From CAYYYP01 sp964475985 (GTDB lineage Bacteria; Bdellovibrionota; UBA1018; CAYHWW01): 64,000 nucleotides of DNA. Both the position numbers and the translations under genes were made by a program. Location: NCBI GenBank assembly GCA_964475985.1, contig CAYYYP010000008.1, positions 40,542 through 104,541 on the forward strand. Direction: 5' to 3'. The notes below the pieces were generated by a model. That model did not search any database. It saw only the letters and a list, made by a program, of their open reading frames with translations, and was not told where the DNA came from. Below, in pieces: positions 1 to 8,169 of the stretch (positions within the stretch are counted from its first letter, which is position 1; each line of letters begins with the position of its first letter).

Positions 1-517
1 CGGATTTACAAAAGGTTTTTGAAATTAATTTGGAAGGTTCAAATCAAAGTGCGGATTCGAGTTTGATTCTGGCGCAAGACACGCGGCAGGAATGGTGGAA
101 GAAAATTACGGACCAGTCGTCGAAGTTTGCCGCTGGCGAGGTAGAAAAATCAGCAAGATTTATGCAACGGTTTTCTGAGCTGCAAGGACAGGCCGTATTA
201 GGCTTTGCGTTGCCGCACCGGGCTTGGGCCCGAGGAACTCTTACGGCGGATGAGCTTAAGATATTTGCGCAGAACCTTAAGGCCGAGTTAACTAGATTCA
301 AGAAAAGCAAACAAGTTGAGGTCAAAGTTTGGGTGGAGAGCCCCGAAGAACTTTGGTTTTTAGTGCAACTTCAAAAAGAGCATCCTACTGTTTTAAAAGG
401 GTTCTTATTTAGACCGCTCTGGCAGGCTTTCTATAAAGAGTTTTTACATGCCTTTGATGCGGAACCAAATGAACGCACCGCATCCTGGACGCTTCATGAA
501 AGCTATTTTTTAAGCCG
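1..517 (+). CDS. Unrecognised protein, partial at both ends (window edge and assembly gap)
   Basis: The frame is open from base 3 to the first N, so the gene begins outside the window; the TTG at 30 is only an internal codon. About 170 residues are visible, with many Trp, Phe, Lys and Glu and no signal peptide or known motif. A segment near residues 110-150 (ESPEELWFLVQLQKEHPTVL) looks like a soluble alpha/beta fold. The frame happens to stay open across the gap, but the sequence after the gap belongs to the C-terminal half of a lipid kinase, whereas this part lacks the kinase N-terminal glycine-rich signature. It may therefore be a different gene. No function is assigned. Confidence 0.5.
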
Positions 518-617
518 NNNNNNNNNNNNNNNNNNNNNNNNNNNNNNNNNNNNNNNNNNNNNNNNNNNNNNNNNNNNNNNNNNNNNNNNNNNNNNNNNNN
601 NNNNNNNNNNNNNNNNN
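518..617. other. Assembly gap, 100 N
   Basis: Exactly 100 consecutive N. This is the usual placeholder for a scaffold gap of unknown size, so the true length and the continuity of the flanking frames are unknown. Confidence 0.98.
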
Positions 618-1229
618 AACGATGGCGTTCGTGGAAATTATCATTTTGTTAAAGATTCAACGGCATTTTGGAATTGGGCGAAGGACTTGGATTGGGAAGC
701 CCGTCCCATGGACCTCCTGCGCGTTAACGGTAAAATTTGTTACAACATAACAAGTTTTGTTTATGCGGGTGCGGTTGTGGAGGCGCTCGCCGAAAGGCAG
801 TCGCTTTGGAAAAAGTTCAGCGCAGCATATGTCCTTGAAGGTATGTTGCAGTTTCTTAAGTCCAAACCGGTGAAGTTGAAATTTGGAGATTCGACTGAAG
901 ACGTTTTTTCTGCGTTTATTTTAAACGGTCCGTGCAACGGAAAAGGCCTGTTTTGGAATCCTCATTCCAGCACGGCGGATGGCAAGGCGGAATTTTTGAG
1001 GCTTCCTCCACTTTCGCCCCTAAAATTCTTTTCGGCGCTGGATGCGCTCAAAAAAGGGAAAAAGCTGCCCGTGCCCCACGTGATAGATCTTGCCGGAAGT
1101 TTTGAGTTTTCCTTCGAGGCGCCGGTCGCATTTGAAATTGACGGTGAGTTTCAAGGGCATGAAAATGCATTTAAAGTTGAGGTCATGAAAGCCGCGTGCA
1201 CCTTGCTCGCCCCAAAAAGGTCGCATTGA
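618..1229 (+). CDS. Diacylglycerol/lipid kinase-like protein (YegS/DgkB type), C-terminal part
   Basis: About 203 residues follow the gap. They match the layout of the C-terminal half of bacterial diacylglycerol kinase-family proteins: a DLLRVNGKICYNITSF segment (family form D-x-x-x-V-N-G then N-x-x-S), a core NGPCNGKGLFWNP strand-loop (family form N-G-x-x-x-G-G-G-x-x-x-A-P), and a final FEIDGEFQGHENAFKVEV strand (family form V-D-G-E-x-x). Members phosphorylate diacylglycerol or related lipids at the inner membrane using ATP. The N-terminal ATP-binding half with its GGDGT motif is not visible and must lie in the gap if the gene is intact. The call rests on motif layout only. Confidence 0.55.
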   Translation, partial: NDGVRGNYHFVKDSTAFWNWAKDLDWEARPMDLLRVNGKICYNITSFVYAGAVVEALAERQSLWKKFSAAYVLEGMLQFLKSKPVKLKFGDSTEDVFSAFILNGPCNGKGLFWNPHSSTADGKAEFLRLPPLSPLKFFSALDALKKGKKLPVPHVIDLAGSFEFSFEAPVAFEIDGEFQGHENAFKVEVMKAACTLLAPKRSH

Positions 1230-1365
1230 CCTTAGGAATACCACGGCAGAAAATTCTTAGTTCGCGCTGTCTACCAACCCTGCAGTTTCTGCTGCTTGAA
1301 TCCTAGACGCCCCTGTATAAACTTTAGTTATTGACTGTCCGCAGTCTCTACAGAGGAGCGACGCT

Positions 1366-3018
1366 ATGATCAATTGGGATGATATCAAACACATTCACGT
1401 GATTCGAAAACTGGAAGCCATTCTGGGAAGCTGGTTTCAATCCGATATCTTTTTCGTTGATGAAGCTGGGAATATCAAAAATATTTCGGCTGCCGAAAAG
1501 CGAGAATACAAAAACCCCCTGACGAGCCTCATTCTTGGAAAAGGTGCTTCCCTTCAAGTTTTCCAAAAGCTTGCGCGTGATGCCTCCGAATTGAAATCCG
1601 ATGCCACCACCGGCGGAGTGCTCATCGAAGGCCTTTTTGGCGTTGAGCAATGCATGGTTTCTCGGATCGCCTATGAAAATGAAAGCCTTGGCGTGGTGCT
1701 GGCATTTCCGGTGCTTACGAAAGCCTTAACGCCAAAAGATCGGACTTTACTGGCAGAGCGCGCAAAAAATATGGATTTAACCGCGGCGGACGTAGAAAAG
1801 GCCTTTGCGGGCATGAGTACGATTGAAAACCAGGAATACTTTAAGCAATTAGTTGATCTAGTAGCGCAAGAAATTGTTACCTTTCACAGCGAAATTTCTA
1901 AACGAGAAGAACGCATCAACGCTTTGAATCATGAGCTTGGCACTCGGTACAAATATGAAAATATGGTCGGTAAGTCGCGCCCGATGCAGGACCTTTACCG
2001 ATTGCTCGACAAGATCAAATCCAGTGAGTCAACTGTCTTGATTCAAGGAGAAAATGGAACGGGTAAAGAGTTGATCGCGAAGGCGGTTCATTACAACAGC
2101 CCCCGAAAGGATGCGGCTTTCATCACCGTGAATTGTTCCGCCTTCAACGAAAATCTTCTGGAGTCAGAATTGTTTGGTCACGTGAAAGGTTCATTCACAG
2201 GCGCCGTAAAGGATAAGAAGGGTCTGTTTGAAGCCGCTCACAAAGGAACACTATTCTTGGATGAATTGGGCGACATGTCACCGGCGATGCAGGTGAAACT
2301 CCTGCGAGTATTGCAGGATGGTACGCTCATGCCGGTTGGTGCCACCGAAGGACGTAAAGTTGACGTTCGAGTCCTTGCAGCTACTAATAAGGACCTTCGC
2401 AAGATGGTTGAAAACGGCACTTTCCGGGAAGATCTTTATTACCGGGTGAACGTAATCGGAGTGACGGTCCCACCTTTGCGAGATCGAAAAGAAGATATTC
2501 CTCTGCTCGTTGATTATTTCGTTTCGAAGGGCTGTAAGGAAAAAGGCTTCTCCGTCAAAAAGCTCACGAATCGCGCCATGGAAAAAATTTACGACTACAC
2601 TTGGCCGGGTAACGTAAGAGAGCTTGAAAATGAGATGGAGCGTCTCATGGTGCTGGTTGGAAACGAGGACCTGGTTGGTCCCGAGCTTCTGTCCCCTCGT
2701 ATCAAAGAGTGGGGCGAGCGTAATAAAGTTCAGGGAGTGAGGCTTCAGGGCAAGTTAAAAGATGCCCTTGAGGATCTTGAAAAAAGAATGATACTGGAAG
2801 GGCTTAAGCGTGCAAATTGGAATAAGTCACGCCTTGCCAAAGAACTCGGTATCAGTCGGGCGGGGCTTATCATGAAAGTTGAGAAATATGGCCTCGATAA
2901 GAGAAGACTCTCTAAAGCAGCAGTTGGAGCGGGCGACGAATTCATCGAAATCGGCGACGACGGTATCCAGGACGACGAATCAGACTCAAGCGGTTTTGAT
3001 GAAGGGTTCAACGAGTAG
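1366..3018 (+). CDS. Sigma-54-dependent transcriptional activator (NtrC/Fis family)
   Basis: A 550-residue bacterial enhancer-binding protein that would remodel sigma-54 RNA polymerase. Residues 1-190 form an N-terminal sensor-like region of uncertain type (PocR/GAF-like appearance, no phospho-acceptor receiver motif). A linker helix follows, then an AAA+ domain from about 200 to 430 with Walker A GENGTGKE near 228-235, the sigma-54 contact loop as GSFTGA (usual form GAFTGA) near 275-280, and Walker B LFLDELG near 296. A Fis-type helix-turn-helix lies near 470-510 (KSRLAKELGISRAGL). A GAGGAG ribosome site precedes the ATG. The end overlaps the carboxyltransferase start by 20 bases, so it is co-transcribed with the propionate genes and may control them in response to a metabolite (inference). 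Confidence 0.9.
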   Translation: MINWDDIKHIHVIRKLEAILGSWFQSDIFFVDEAGNIKNISAAEKREYKNPLTSLILGKGASLQVFQKLARDASELKSDATTGGVLIEGLFGVEQCMVSRIAYENESLGVVLAFPVLTKALTPKDRTLLAERAKNMDLTAADVEKAFAGMSTIENQEYFKQLVDLVAQEIVTFHSEISKREERINALNHELGTRYKYENMVGKSRPMQDLYRLLDKIKSSESTVLIQGENGTGKELIAKAVHYNSPRKDAAFITVNCSAFNENLLESELFGHVKGSFTGAVKDKKGLFEAAHKGTLFLDELGDMSPAMQVKLLRVLQDGTLMPVGATEGRKVDVRVLAATNKDLRKMVENGTFREDLYYRVNVIGVTVPPLRDRKEDIPLLVDYFVSKGCKEKGFSVKKLTNRAMEKIYDYTWPGNVRELENEMERLMVLVGNEDLVGPELLSPRIKEWGERNKVQGVRLQGKLKDALEDLEKRMILEGLKRANWNKSRLAKELGISRAGLIMKVEKYGLDKRRLSKAAVGAGDEFIEIGDDGIQDDESDSSGFDEGFNE

Positions 3019-4591
3019 CGCCAATCGTGCGGACTTAGATGAAACTTTTGATCTCCTAGAAAAGAAAACGCAGGCGGCGTTTCTTGCGGGCGGCGTCGAA
3101 CGATTAGAAAAACAACGCAAAGACGGTAAAATGACCGCTCGTGAGCGCGTTGAGGTGCTCCTGGATGGCGGTAGCTTTATTGAGCTTGACCGTTTTGTGC
3201 AGCACCGCTGCGCAGATTTTGACATGGGTCAGAAGAAAATTCTTGGCGACGGCGTAATCACCGGCCACGGGACTATTTTTGGGAAACCGGTTTATGTTTT
3301 TTCTCAGGATTTTACGGTTTTTGGCGGCTCTTTAAGCTCTGCCAACGCGAATAAGATTTGTAAGGTCATGGACCTCGCCGCAAAGAGTGGGTGTCCGGTC
3401 ATTGGATTGAATGACAGCGGCGGTGCCCGCATTCAAGAAGGAGTGGATTCACTTGCGGGTTATGCTGAAATTTTTTGGCGTAATACCCAGGTGAGCGGAG
3501 TCATTCCCCAAATTTCAGTCATCCTTGGTGCCTGCGCGGGGGGGGCTGTGTACAGTCCCGCCATTACTGATTTTATTTTCATGACCGAAGGCACGAGTTA
3601 CATGTTTGTAACGGGGCCGGATGTCATTAAAACCGTCACTCACGAAGAGGTCACAAAGGAAGATTTAGGTGGTGCCCACACCCATGCTTCAAAGTCGGGC
3701 GTCTGTCATTTCACCTATCCAAGCGAAACTTCGTGTTTGAATGCCGTTAGGGAACTTGTACGATTCCTTCCGGCAAACAATCTTGATGGATCACCAGTTC
3801 TGAAAGGCGAGGATGGGGCATCCGACTCGGCGGATAGATCATGCGATGAAATTCTAAAAATCATGCCCGATCATTCCAAAAAGCCCTATGACATCCGTGC
3901 GGTGATTTCTGACGTTGTGGACCACGGACAGTTTATGGAAGTCCATCGGGATTTTGCCGAAAACATCGTTGTGGGATTTTCCCGCGTCATGGGAAAAACC
4001 GTCGGCATTGTGGGCAACCAACCGAACGTTCTCGCCGGTTGTTTAGACATCAATGCATCGACGAAAGCTGCGCGCTTTGTGCGGTTCTGCGATTCCTTCA
4101 ACATTCCGCTTGTCACCTTTGTGGATGTTCCCGGATTCCTTCCCGGAACTGCCCAAGAGCTCGGTGGAATTATTCGGCACGGCGCGAAACTTCTCTACGC
4201 TTATGCTGAAGCTTCAGTACCTAAAATCACCTTCATTGTGCGCAAGGCCTACGGTGGAGCCTACGATGTGATGGCAAGCAAACATGTACGGGCAGACTTT
4301 AACTTTGCTTATCCCTTCGCAGAAATTGCGGTGATGGGTCCGGAAGGCGCCATTAACATTTTGTATAAACGTGAGATTGCAGAAGCGAAAGACCCTGAGG
4401 CGGCGCGCCAGGCATTAACCAAGGAATACCGGGAATTATTCGCAAGTCCATATAAGGCGGCTGAGTTAGGATTCATCGACGCAGTTATTGAACCACAGGA
4501 GACGAGACGTCATTTAGTGCGTGCGCTGCAGATGCTGGAAGGCAAACGGGAAAAAGGACTTCCGAAGAAACACGGGAATATTCCTTTATGA
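2999..4591 (+). CDS. pccB: Propionyl-CoA/acyl-CoA carboxylase, carboxyltransferase (beta) subunit
   Basis: A 530-residue carboxyltransferase that moves CO2 from carboxybiotin to propionyl-CoA, giving methylmalonyl-CoA. Two crotonase-like halves are visible: the N-half with SGGARIQEGV and GACAGGAVYSP, the C-half with PGFLPGTAQE and RKAYGGAYDVMASK, both hallmarks of PccB/MmdA. The frame is open further upstream, but the family normally begins shortly before the GKMTARERVEVLLD motif, so the ATG at 2999 is preferred. Its stop overlaps the next ATG (ATGA). The next genes encode the other two subunits, so this is a three-polypeptide carboxylase. Propionyl-CoA is favoured as substrate because the mutase gene is downstream. 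Confidence 0.93.
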   Translation: MKGSTSSANRADLDETFDLLEKKTQAAFLAGGVERLEKQRKDGKMTARERVEVLLDGGSFIELDRFVQHRCADFDMGQKKILGDGVITGHGTIFGKPVYVFSQDFTVFGGSLSSANANKICKVMDLAAKSGCPVIGLNDSGGARIQEGVDSLAGYAEIFWRNTQVSGVIPQISVILGACAGGAVYSPAITDFIFMTEGTSYMFVTGPDVIKTVTHEEVTKEDLGGAHTHASKSGVCHFTYPSETSCLNAVRELVRFLPANNLDGSPVLKGEDGASDSADRSCDEILKIMPDHSKKPYDIRAVISDVVDHGQFMEVHRDFAENIVVGFSRVMGKTVGIVGNQPNVLAGCLDINASTKAARFVRFCDSFNIPLVTFVDVPGFLPGTAQELGGIIRHGAKLLYAYAEASVPKITFIVRKAYGGAYDVMASKHVRADFNFAYPFAEIAVMGPEGAINILYKREIAEAKDPEAARQALTKEYRELFASPYKAAELGFIDAVIEPQETRRHLVRALQMLEGKREKGLPKKHGNIPL

Positions 4592-6099
4592 AAAAAGAAA
4601 AGCTGCTCATCGCTAACCGCGGTGAAATCGCCATCCGAATTGCGAGGACCGCAAAACGAATGGGATTTATCGTCGTAGGGCTTTATTCAAAAATCGATGA
4701 TGAAAGTCTTCATTTGCGATTTTGCGATGAAGTTTATGATTTAGGTGACGGGCCCCTTGCCGAGACCTATTTGAATATTCCAAAAATAGTAGAAATCATT
4801 AAGGTGTCGGGTTGTGCATTCGTCCATCCGGGCTATGGGTTCCTTTCGGAACGCGCAGCTTTTGCTCAGGCCTGCGCCGACGCTGGAGCAGTGTTTGTGG
4901 GCCCAAGTCCCGCAAGCATTGAAGCCATGGGGGATAAAATTCGATCAAAGCAGCTCATGAAATGCATGGGCGTTCCTTTAGTTCCCGGAAGTGAAGGCGC
5001 GGTTACTACTTTAAGCGAGGCAAAAAAAATTGCAGCCCAAACTGGATTTCCGGTTTTACTAAAAGCCTCTGCCGGCGGCGGTGGAAAAGGCATGCGAATC
5101 GTTCAAAATGAAAAAGATTTAGAATCAGCATTGGAGTCGGCTTCGAGGGAAGCTAAGAATTATTTTGGCGATGGAACTGTCTTCATCGAAAAATATTTAA
5201 CCAACCCACACCACGTAGAAGTGCAAGTTCTAGGTGACGGTAAGGGCGGCGGGGGGCACGTTTTTGATCGCGAATGCTCCATACAGCGCCGCCACCAAAA
5301 ATTACTTGAGGAAAGTCCTGCGCCATTACTGGAGCGGTTTCCAGAACAGAAGAAAAAAATTCTAGAAATTTCTAATCGCGTTGTGTCCGAGATGAAATAT
5401 GCAAGCGCTGGGACCTTAGAGTTTGTAGCCGATGATGAAGGGAATTTTTATTTTCTCGAAATGAACACCCGCTTGCAAGTTGAGCACCCCGTCACGGAGT
5501 GGGTTACGGGATTAGACCTGGTTGAAATGCAACTTAAGGTTGCTCAAGGTGCAACGCTCCCAAAGGGAGCCTTGGCGTTGACGCAGAATGGTTACGCCAT
5601 CGAGGTTAGGATTTACGCGGAGACTTCGTTAGATCATCTGCCCACCGGAGGAAAGGTCCATGATGTGGTTTTCCCACAGGGTGCGTTTGTACGGGTGGAT
5701 TCGGCAATCTATCCTGGCTACGATGTGCCGACGGATTACGACCCCACACTGCTGAAGCTTTCGGTTTGGGGAAATACCAGAGACCAAGCGATCGCTCGTT
5801 TGAGGGCTAGTCTTGAGGAACTTCGCATTCTTGGAGTTGATTCAAACCAGGCTCTATTCTGGGCTATTTGCCAAGAACCGGAGTTTAATCGCGGAACTTA
5901 CGGAACGCCGTATCTTGAAAAGAACAAACCGTTTCTACGTAAAATAATTTTTGAAGAAGAAGAAAAAATTTATGAGCAGCTTCACACTACATTACTTGTG
6001 AACTCGCTAGGCTCGGTGGACGCTGAAGTTTCAAAATCCGTGGGCAAAGGGGGCTGGACCGCAGCTTCCTTGCGCCAAGGGGTTGAGGGTGCATTATGA
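4588..6099 (+). CDS. pccA: Biotin carboxylase subunit of acyl-CoA (propionyl-CoA) carboxylase
   Basis: A 503-residue ATP-grasp biotin carboxylase that carboxylates the biotin on the neighbouring carrier. The N-terminal LIANRGEIAIRI motif, the glycine-rich ATP lid SAGGGGKGMRIV and the catalytic EMNTRLQVEHPVTE segment are all present. The length matches stand-alone AccC/PccA proteins without a fused carrier; the C-terminal 50 residues are less conserved. It starts within the previous stop (ATGA) and its own stop overlaps the carrier gene in the same way, pointing to translational coupling. It could also serve acetyl-CoA carboxylase, but the operon context favours propionyl-CoA. Confidence 0.93.
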   Translation: MKKEKLLIANRGEIAIRIARTAKRMGFIVVGLYSKIDDESLHLRFCDEVYDLGDGPLAETYLNIPKIVEIIKVSGCAFVHPGYGFLSERAAFAQACADAGAVFVGPSPASIEAMGDKIRSKQLMKCMGVPLVPGSEGAVTTLSEAKKIAAQTGFPVLLKASAGGGGKGMRIVQNEKDLESALESASREAKNYFGDGTVFIEKYLTNPHHVEVQVLGDGKGGGGHVFDRECSIQRRHQKLLEESPAPLLERFPEQKKKILEISNRVVSEMKYASAGTLEFVADDEGNFYFLEMNTRLQVEHPVTEWVTGLDLVEMQLKVAQGATLPKGALALTQNGYAIEVRIYAETSLDHLPTGGKVHDVVFPQGAFVRVDSAIYPGYDVPTDYDPTLLKLSVWGNTRDQAIARLRASLEELRILGVDSNQALFWAICQEPEFNRGTYGTPYLEKNKPFLRKIIFEEEEKIYEQLHTTLLVNSLGSVDAEVSKSVGKGGWTAASLRQGVEGAL

Positions 6100-6587
6100 A
6101 GTGGAGTTTAATCAGGCATGACTTAGAAGGTAGCGGGCGAAGTCCAAAAGTTCTGGTGAAGGATGTAAAACAGGAATCGGTTTCTAAGCTCGCGGTCCTG
6201 CGTCGAGGCTCCGTGTGGGAACTCCGAGCCGGAAAAAATCGCTTTAATTTTTTGGTTTCTTCAGCGTTACGGGACGGCTCACGTCATGTTGCAACTCATC
6301 TCGGAAATTTCCGAGTATCGCAATTGCGTGGCGATGATAATCTCAGCAATGAGCTAGCGCCGGGACAATCTAAAGACGTAAAAAGTGTTATGCCGGGCAA
6401 AGTAGTAAGACTTTTGGTGAAGGCCGGGGATACGGTGCAAAAAGACCAAGCCGTTCTCGTTCTAGAAGCCATGAAGATGGAAAATGAAATTAGGACGCCG
6501 CTCGCCGGGGTCGTAACCCAAATCGTAGTTGTCCCGCAGCAAAAAGTTGAAGCGGGTCAGCCCCTCTTTAAGATTGAGGTTCAATAG
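6096..6587 (+). CDS. Biotin carboxyl carrier protein of the acyl-CoA carboxylase
   Basis: A 163-residue carrier. The C-terminal 75 residues form the biotinyl domain with EAMKMEN, in which Lys127 is the biotin attachment site; PGKVVRLLVKAGDTV and AGQPLFKIE are the usual flanking strands. The N-terminal 85 residues resemble the carrier-side interaction region found when a propionyl-CoA carboxylase alpha chain is split in two. It overlaps the biotin carboxylase gene by ATGA and is followed two bases after its stop by the mutase gene. Confidence 0.92.
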   Translation: MKWSLIRHDLEGSGRSPKVLVKDVKQESVSKLAVLRRGSVWELRAGKNRFNFLVSSALRDGSRHVATHLGNFRVSQLRGDDNLSNELAPGQSKDVKSVMPGKVVRLLVKAGDTVQKDQAVLVLEAMKMENEIRTPLAGVVTQIVVVPQQKVEAGQPLFKIEVQ

Positions 6588-6589
6588 AT

Positions 6590-8167
6590 ATGACAGATGT
6601 TTCAAAATTTGAGAACTCCTCTGGCATACCAATTGATCTTATTTATGGCGCAGAGGAACTAGGAAATGCAGGCGAATTTCCCTACCTTCGTGGAGTGCAG
6701 CCCGATATGTACCGTGGGCGTCATTGGACCATGCGTCAGTATGCAGGCTTTGGAACGGCAAAGGAATCCAACGAGAGGTATCGCTATCTACTGCAGAAAG
6801 GGCAGACGGGACTCAGTGTTGCTTTTGATTTGCCTACTCAGTTGGGCTTGGATCCAGATCATGCTCGATCCTTAGGTGAGGTCGGCAAAGTGGGGGTGAG
6901 CATCGCTACCCTTGCCGATATGGAGATTCTATTTTCCGGCATCCGTCTTGAAGACGTAAGTACTTCGATGACGATCAATGCCACAGCGGGAATTTTGCTG
7001 GCCTTCTACTTAGGGGTGGCTCGCAAGCAGGGAGCGGATTTTAAAAACCTGCGCGGTACCGTGCAAAACGATCTTCTAAAGGAGTTCTCATCTCGCGGTA
7101 ATTATATTTACCCGCCAAGTGGCTCCATGAAGCTCACAACTGATATTATTGAATTTTGTAAAAATGAACTTCCGAAGTGGAATCCAATTTCAATTAGCGG
7201 ATACCACATCCGTGAAGCAGGTTCGACGGCGGTTCAGGAACTGGCGTTCACCTTGGGAAACGGAATTGCCTATGTCGAAGCGGCATTGGCGCGTGGTCTT
7301 AAAGTAGATGAATTCGCTTCACGGTTAAGTTTCTTTTTTAACGTGCATAATGATTTTTTTGAAGAGATTGCAAAGTTCAGGGCGGCCCGCAGGCTTTGGG
7401 CCACCATCATGAAAGAGCGGTTCTCTGCAAAAAAGCCTCAAAGCATGATGTTGCGTTTTCATGCGCAGACCGGAGGTAGTACGCTTACCGCCCAGCAGCC
7501 GGACAACAATATCATGCGTGTAGCGTATCAGGCCATGGCGGCAGTACTTGGCGGATGTCAAAGCCTGCACACCAATGGTTTTGATGAAGCCCTAGCCTTA
7601 CCCACCGAGCATTCCGCAACGCTCGCTTTACGTACGCAGCAAATCATCGCTTTTGAGACCGGTGCCACCAGTGCCGTTGATCCCATGGGTGGCTCGGCCT
7701 ACTTAGAGCACCTCACGAGTGCATTAGAACAACAAGCACAAGTTTATCTTAATGATATTGAAAAGCGCGGCGGGATGGTGAGCTGCATTGAGGCGGGTTA
7801 TATCCAGAGCGAAATTTCAGCCTCGGCCTATAGCGCCCAGCGGGCAATTGAAAAAGGTGATCAAGTTGTGGTGGGAGTGAATCGCTTCCGTGAGGACTCA
7901 GCTACTAGCGCAAAAAAGCCAATTTCTTTGCTTAAGGTTTCCGAGCAGGTCGGAAAAGATCGGGCTTTGGAAGTGAAAGCGTTTAGAAATATGCGCAACG
8001 AAAGCCAAACTCAAGCCGCGTTAAAAAAGCTTGAGGGCATGGCAAAGGAAGATGCGAACACATTGCCGGGAATATTAGCCTCGGTGGAAACCGGCGCGAC
8101 CTTAGGGGAAGTTGCCGATGTGTTCAGAAAAACGTTTGGTAAACATAAAGAATTTACAGGATTTTAG
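6590..8167 (+). CDS. mcmA1: Methylmalonyl-CoA mutase, large (catalytic) subunit without B12 domain
   Basis: A 525-residue TIM-barrel half of a B12-dependent acyl-CoA mutase, converting (R)-methylmalonyl-CoA to succinyl-CoA. HWTMRQYAGFGTA, QTGLSVAFDLPTQLG, SISGYHIREAG and QSLHTNGFDEALALPT are diagnostic. By alignment from memory with Propionibacterium MutB, Tyr51, Arg169 and His206 occupy the positions of Tyr89, Arg207 and His244. Isobutyryl- and hydroxyisobutyryl-CoA mutases replace the first two, so methylmalonyl-CoA is the likely substrate. The cobalamin-binding domain (DxHxxG) is absent and must be a separate protein, not found in the window. Two bases separate it from the Nif3 gene. Confidence 0.92.
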   Translation: MTDVSKFENSSGIPIDLIYGAEELGNAGEFPYLRGVQPDMYRGRHWTMRQYAGFGTAKESNERYRYLLQKGQTGLSVAFDLPTQLGLDPDHARSLGEVGKVGVSIATLADMEILFSGIRLEDVSTSMTINATAGILLAFYLGVARKQGADFKNLRGTVQNDLLKEFSSRGNYIYPPSGSMKLTTDIIEFCKNELPKWNPISISGYHIREAGSTAVQELAFTLGNGIAYVEAALARGLKVDEFASRLSFFFNVHNDFFEEIAKFRAARRLWATIMKERFSAKKPQSMMLRFHAQTGGSTLTAQQPDNNIMRVAYQAMAAVLGGCQSLHTNGFDEALALPTEHSATLALRTQQIIAFETGATSAVDPMGGSAYLEHLTSALEQQAQVYLNDIEKRGGMVSCIEAGYIQSEISASAYSAQRAIEKGDQVVVGVNRFREDSATSAKKPISLLKVSEQVGKDRALEVKAFRNMRNESQTQAALKKLEGMAKEDANTLPGILASVETGATLGEVADVFRKTFGKHKEFTGF

Positions 8168-8169
8168 AT

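Noticed and set aside
2188..2205. Loss of the sigma-54 contact loop (GSFTGA instead of GAFTGA)
   Set aside because: Only a conservative A to S change outside the FTGA core; the activator is likely functional.
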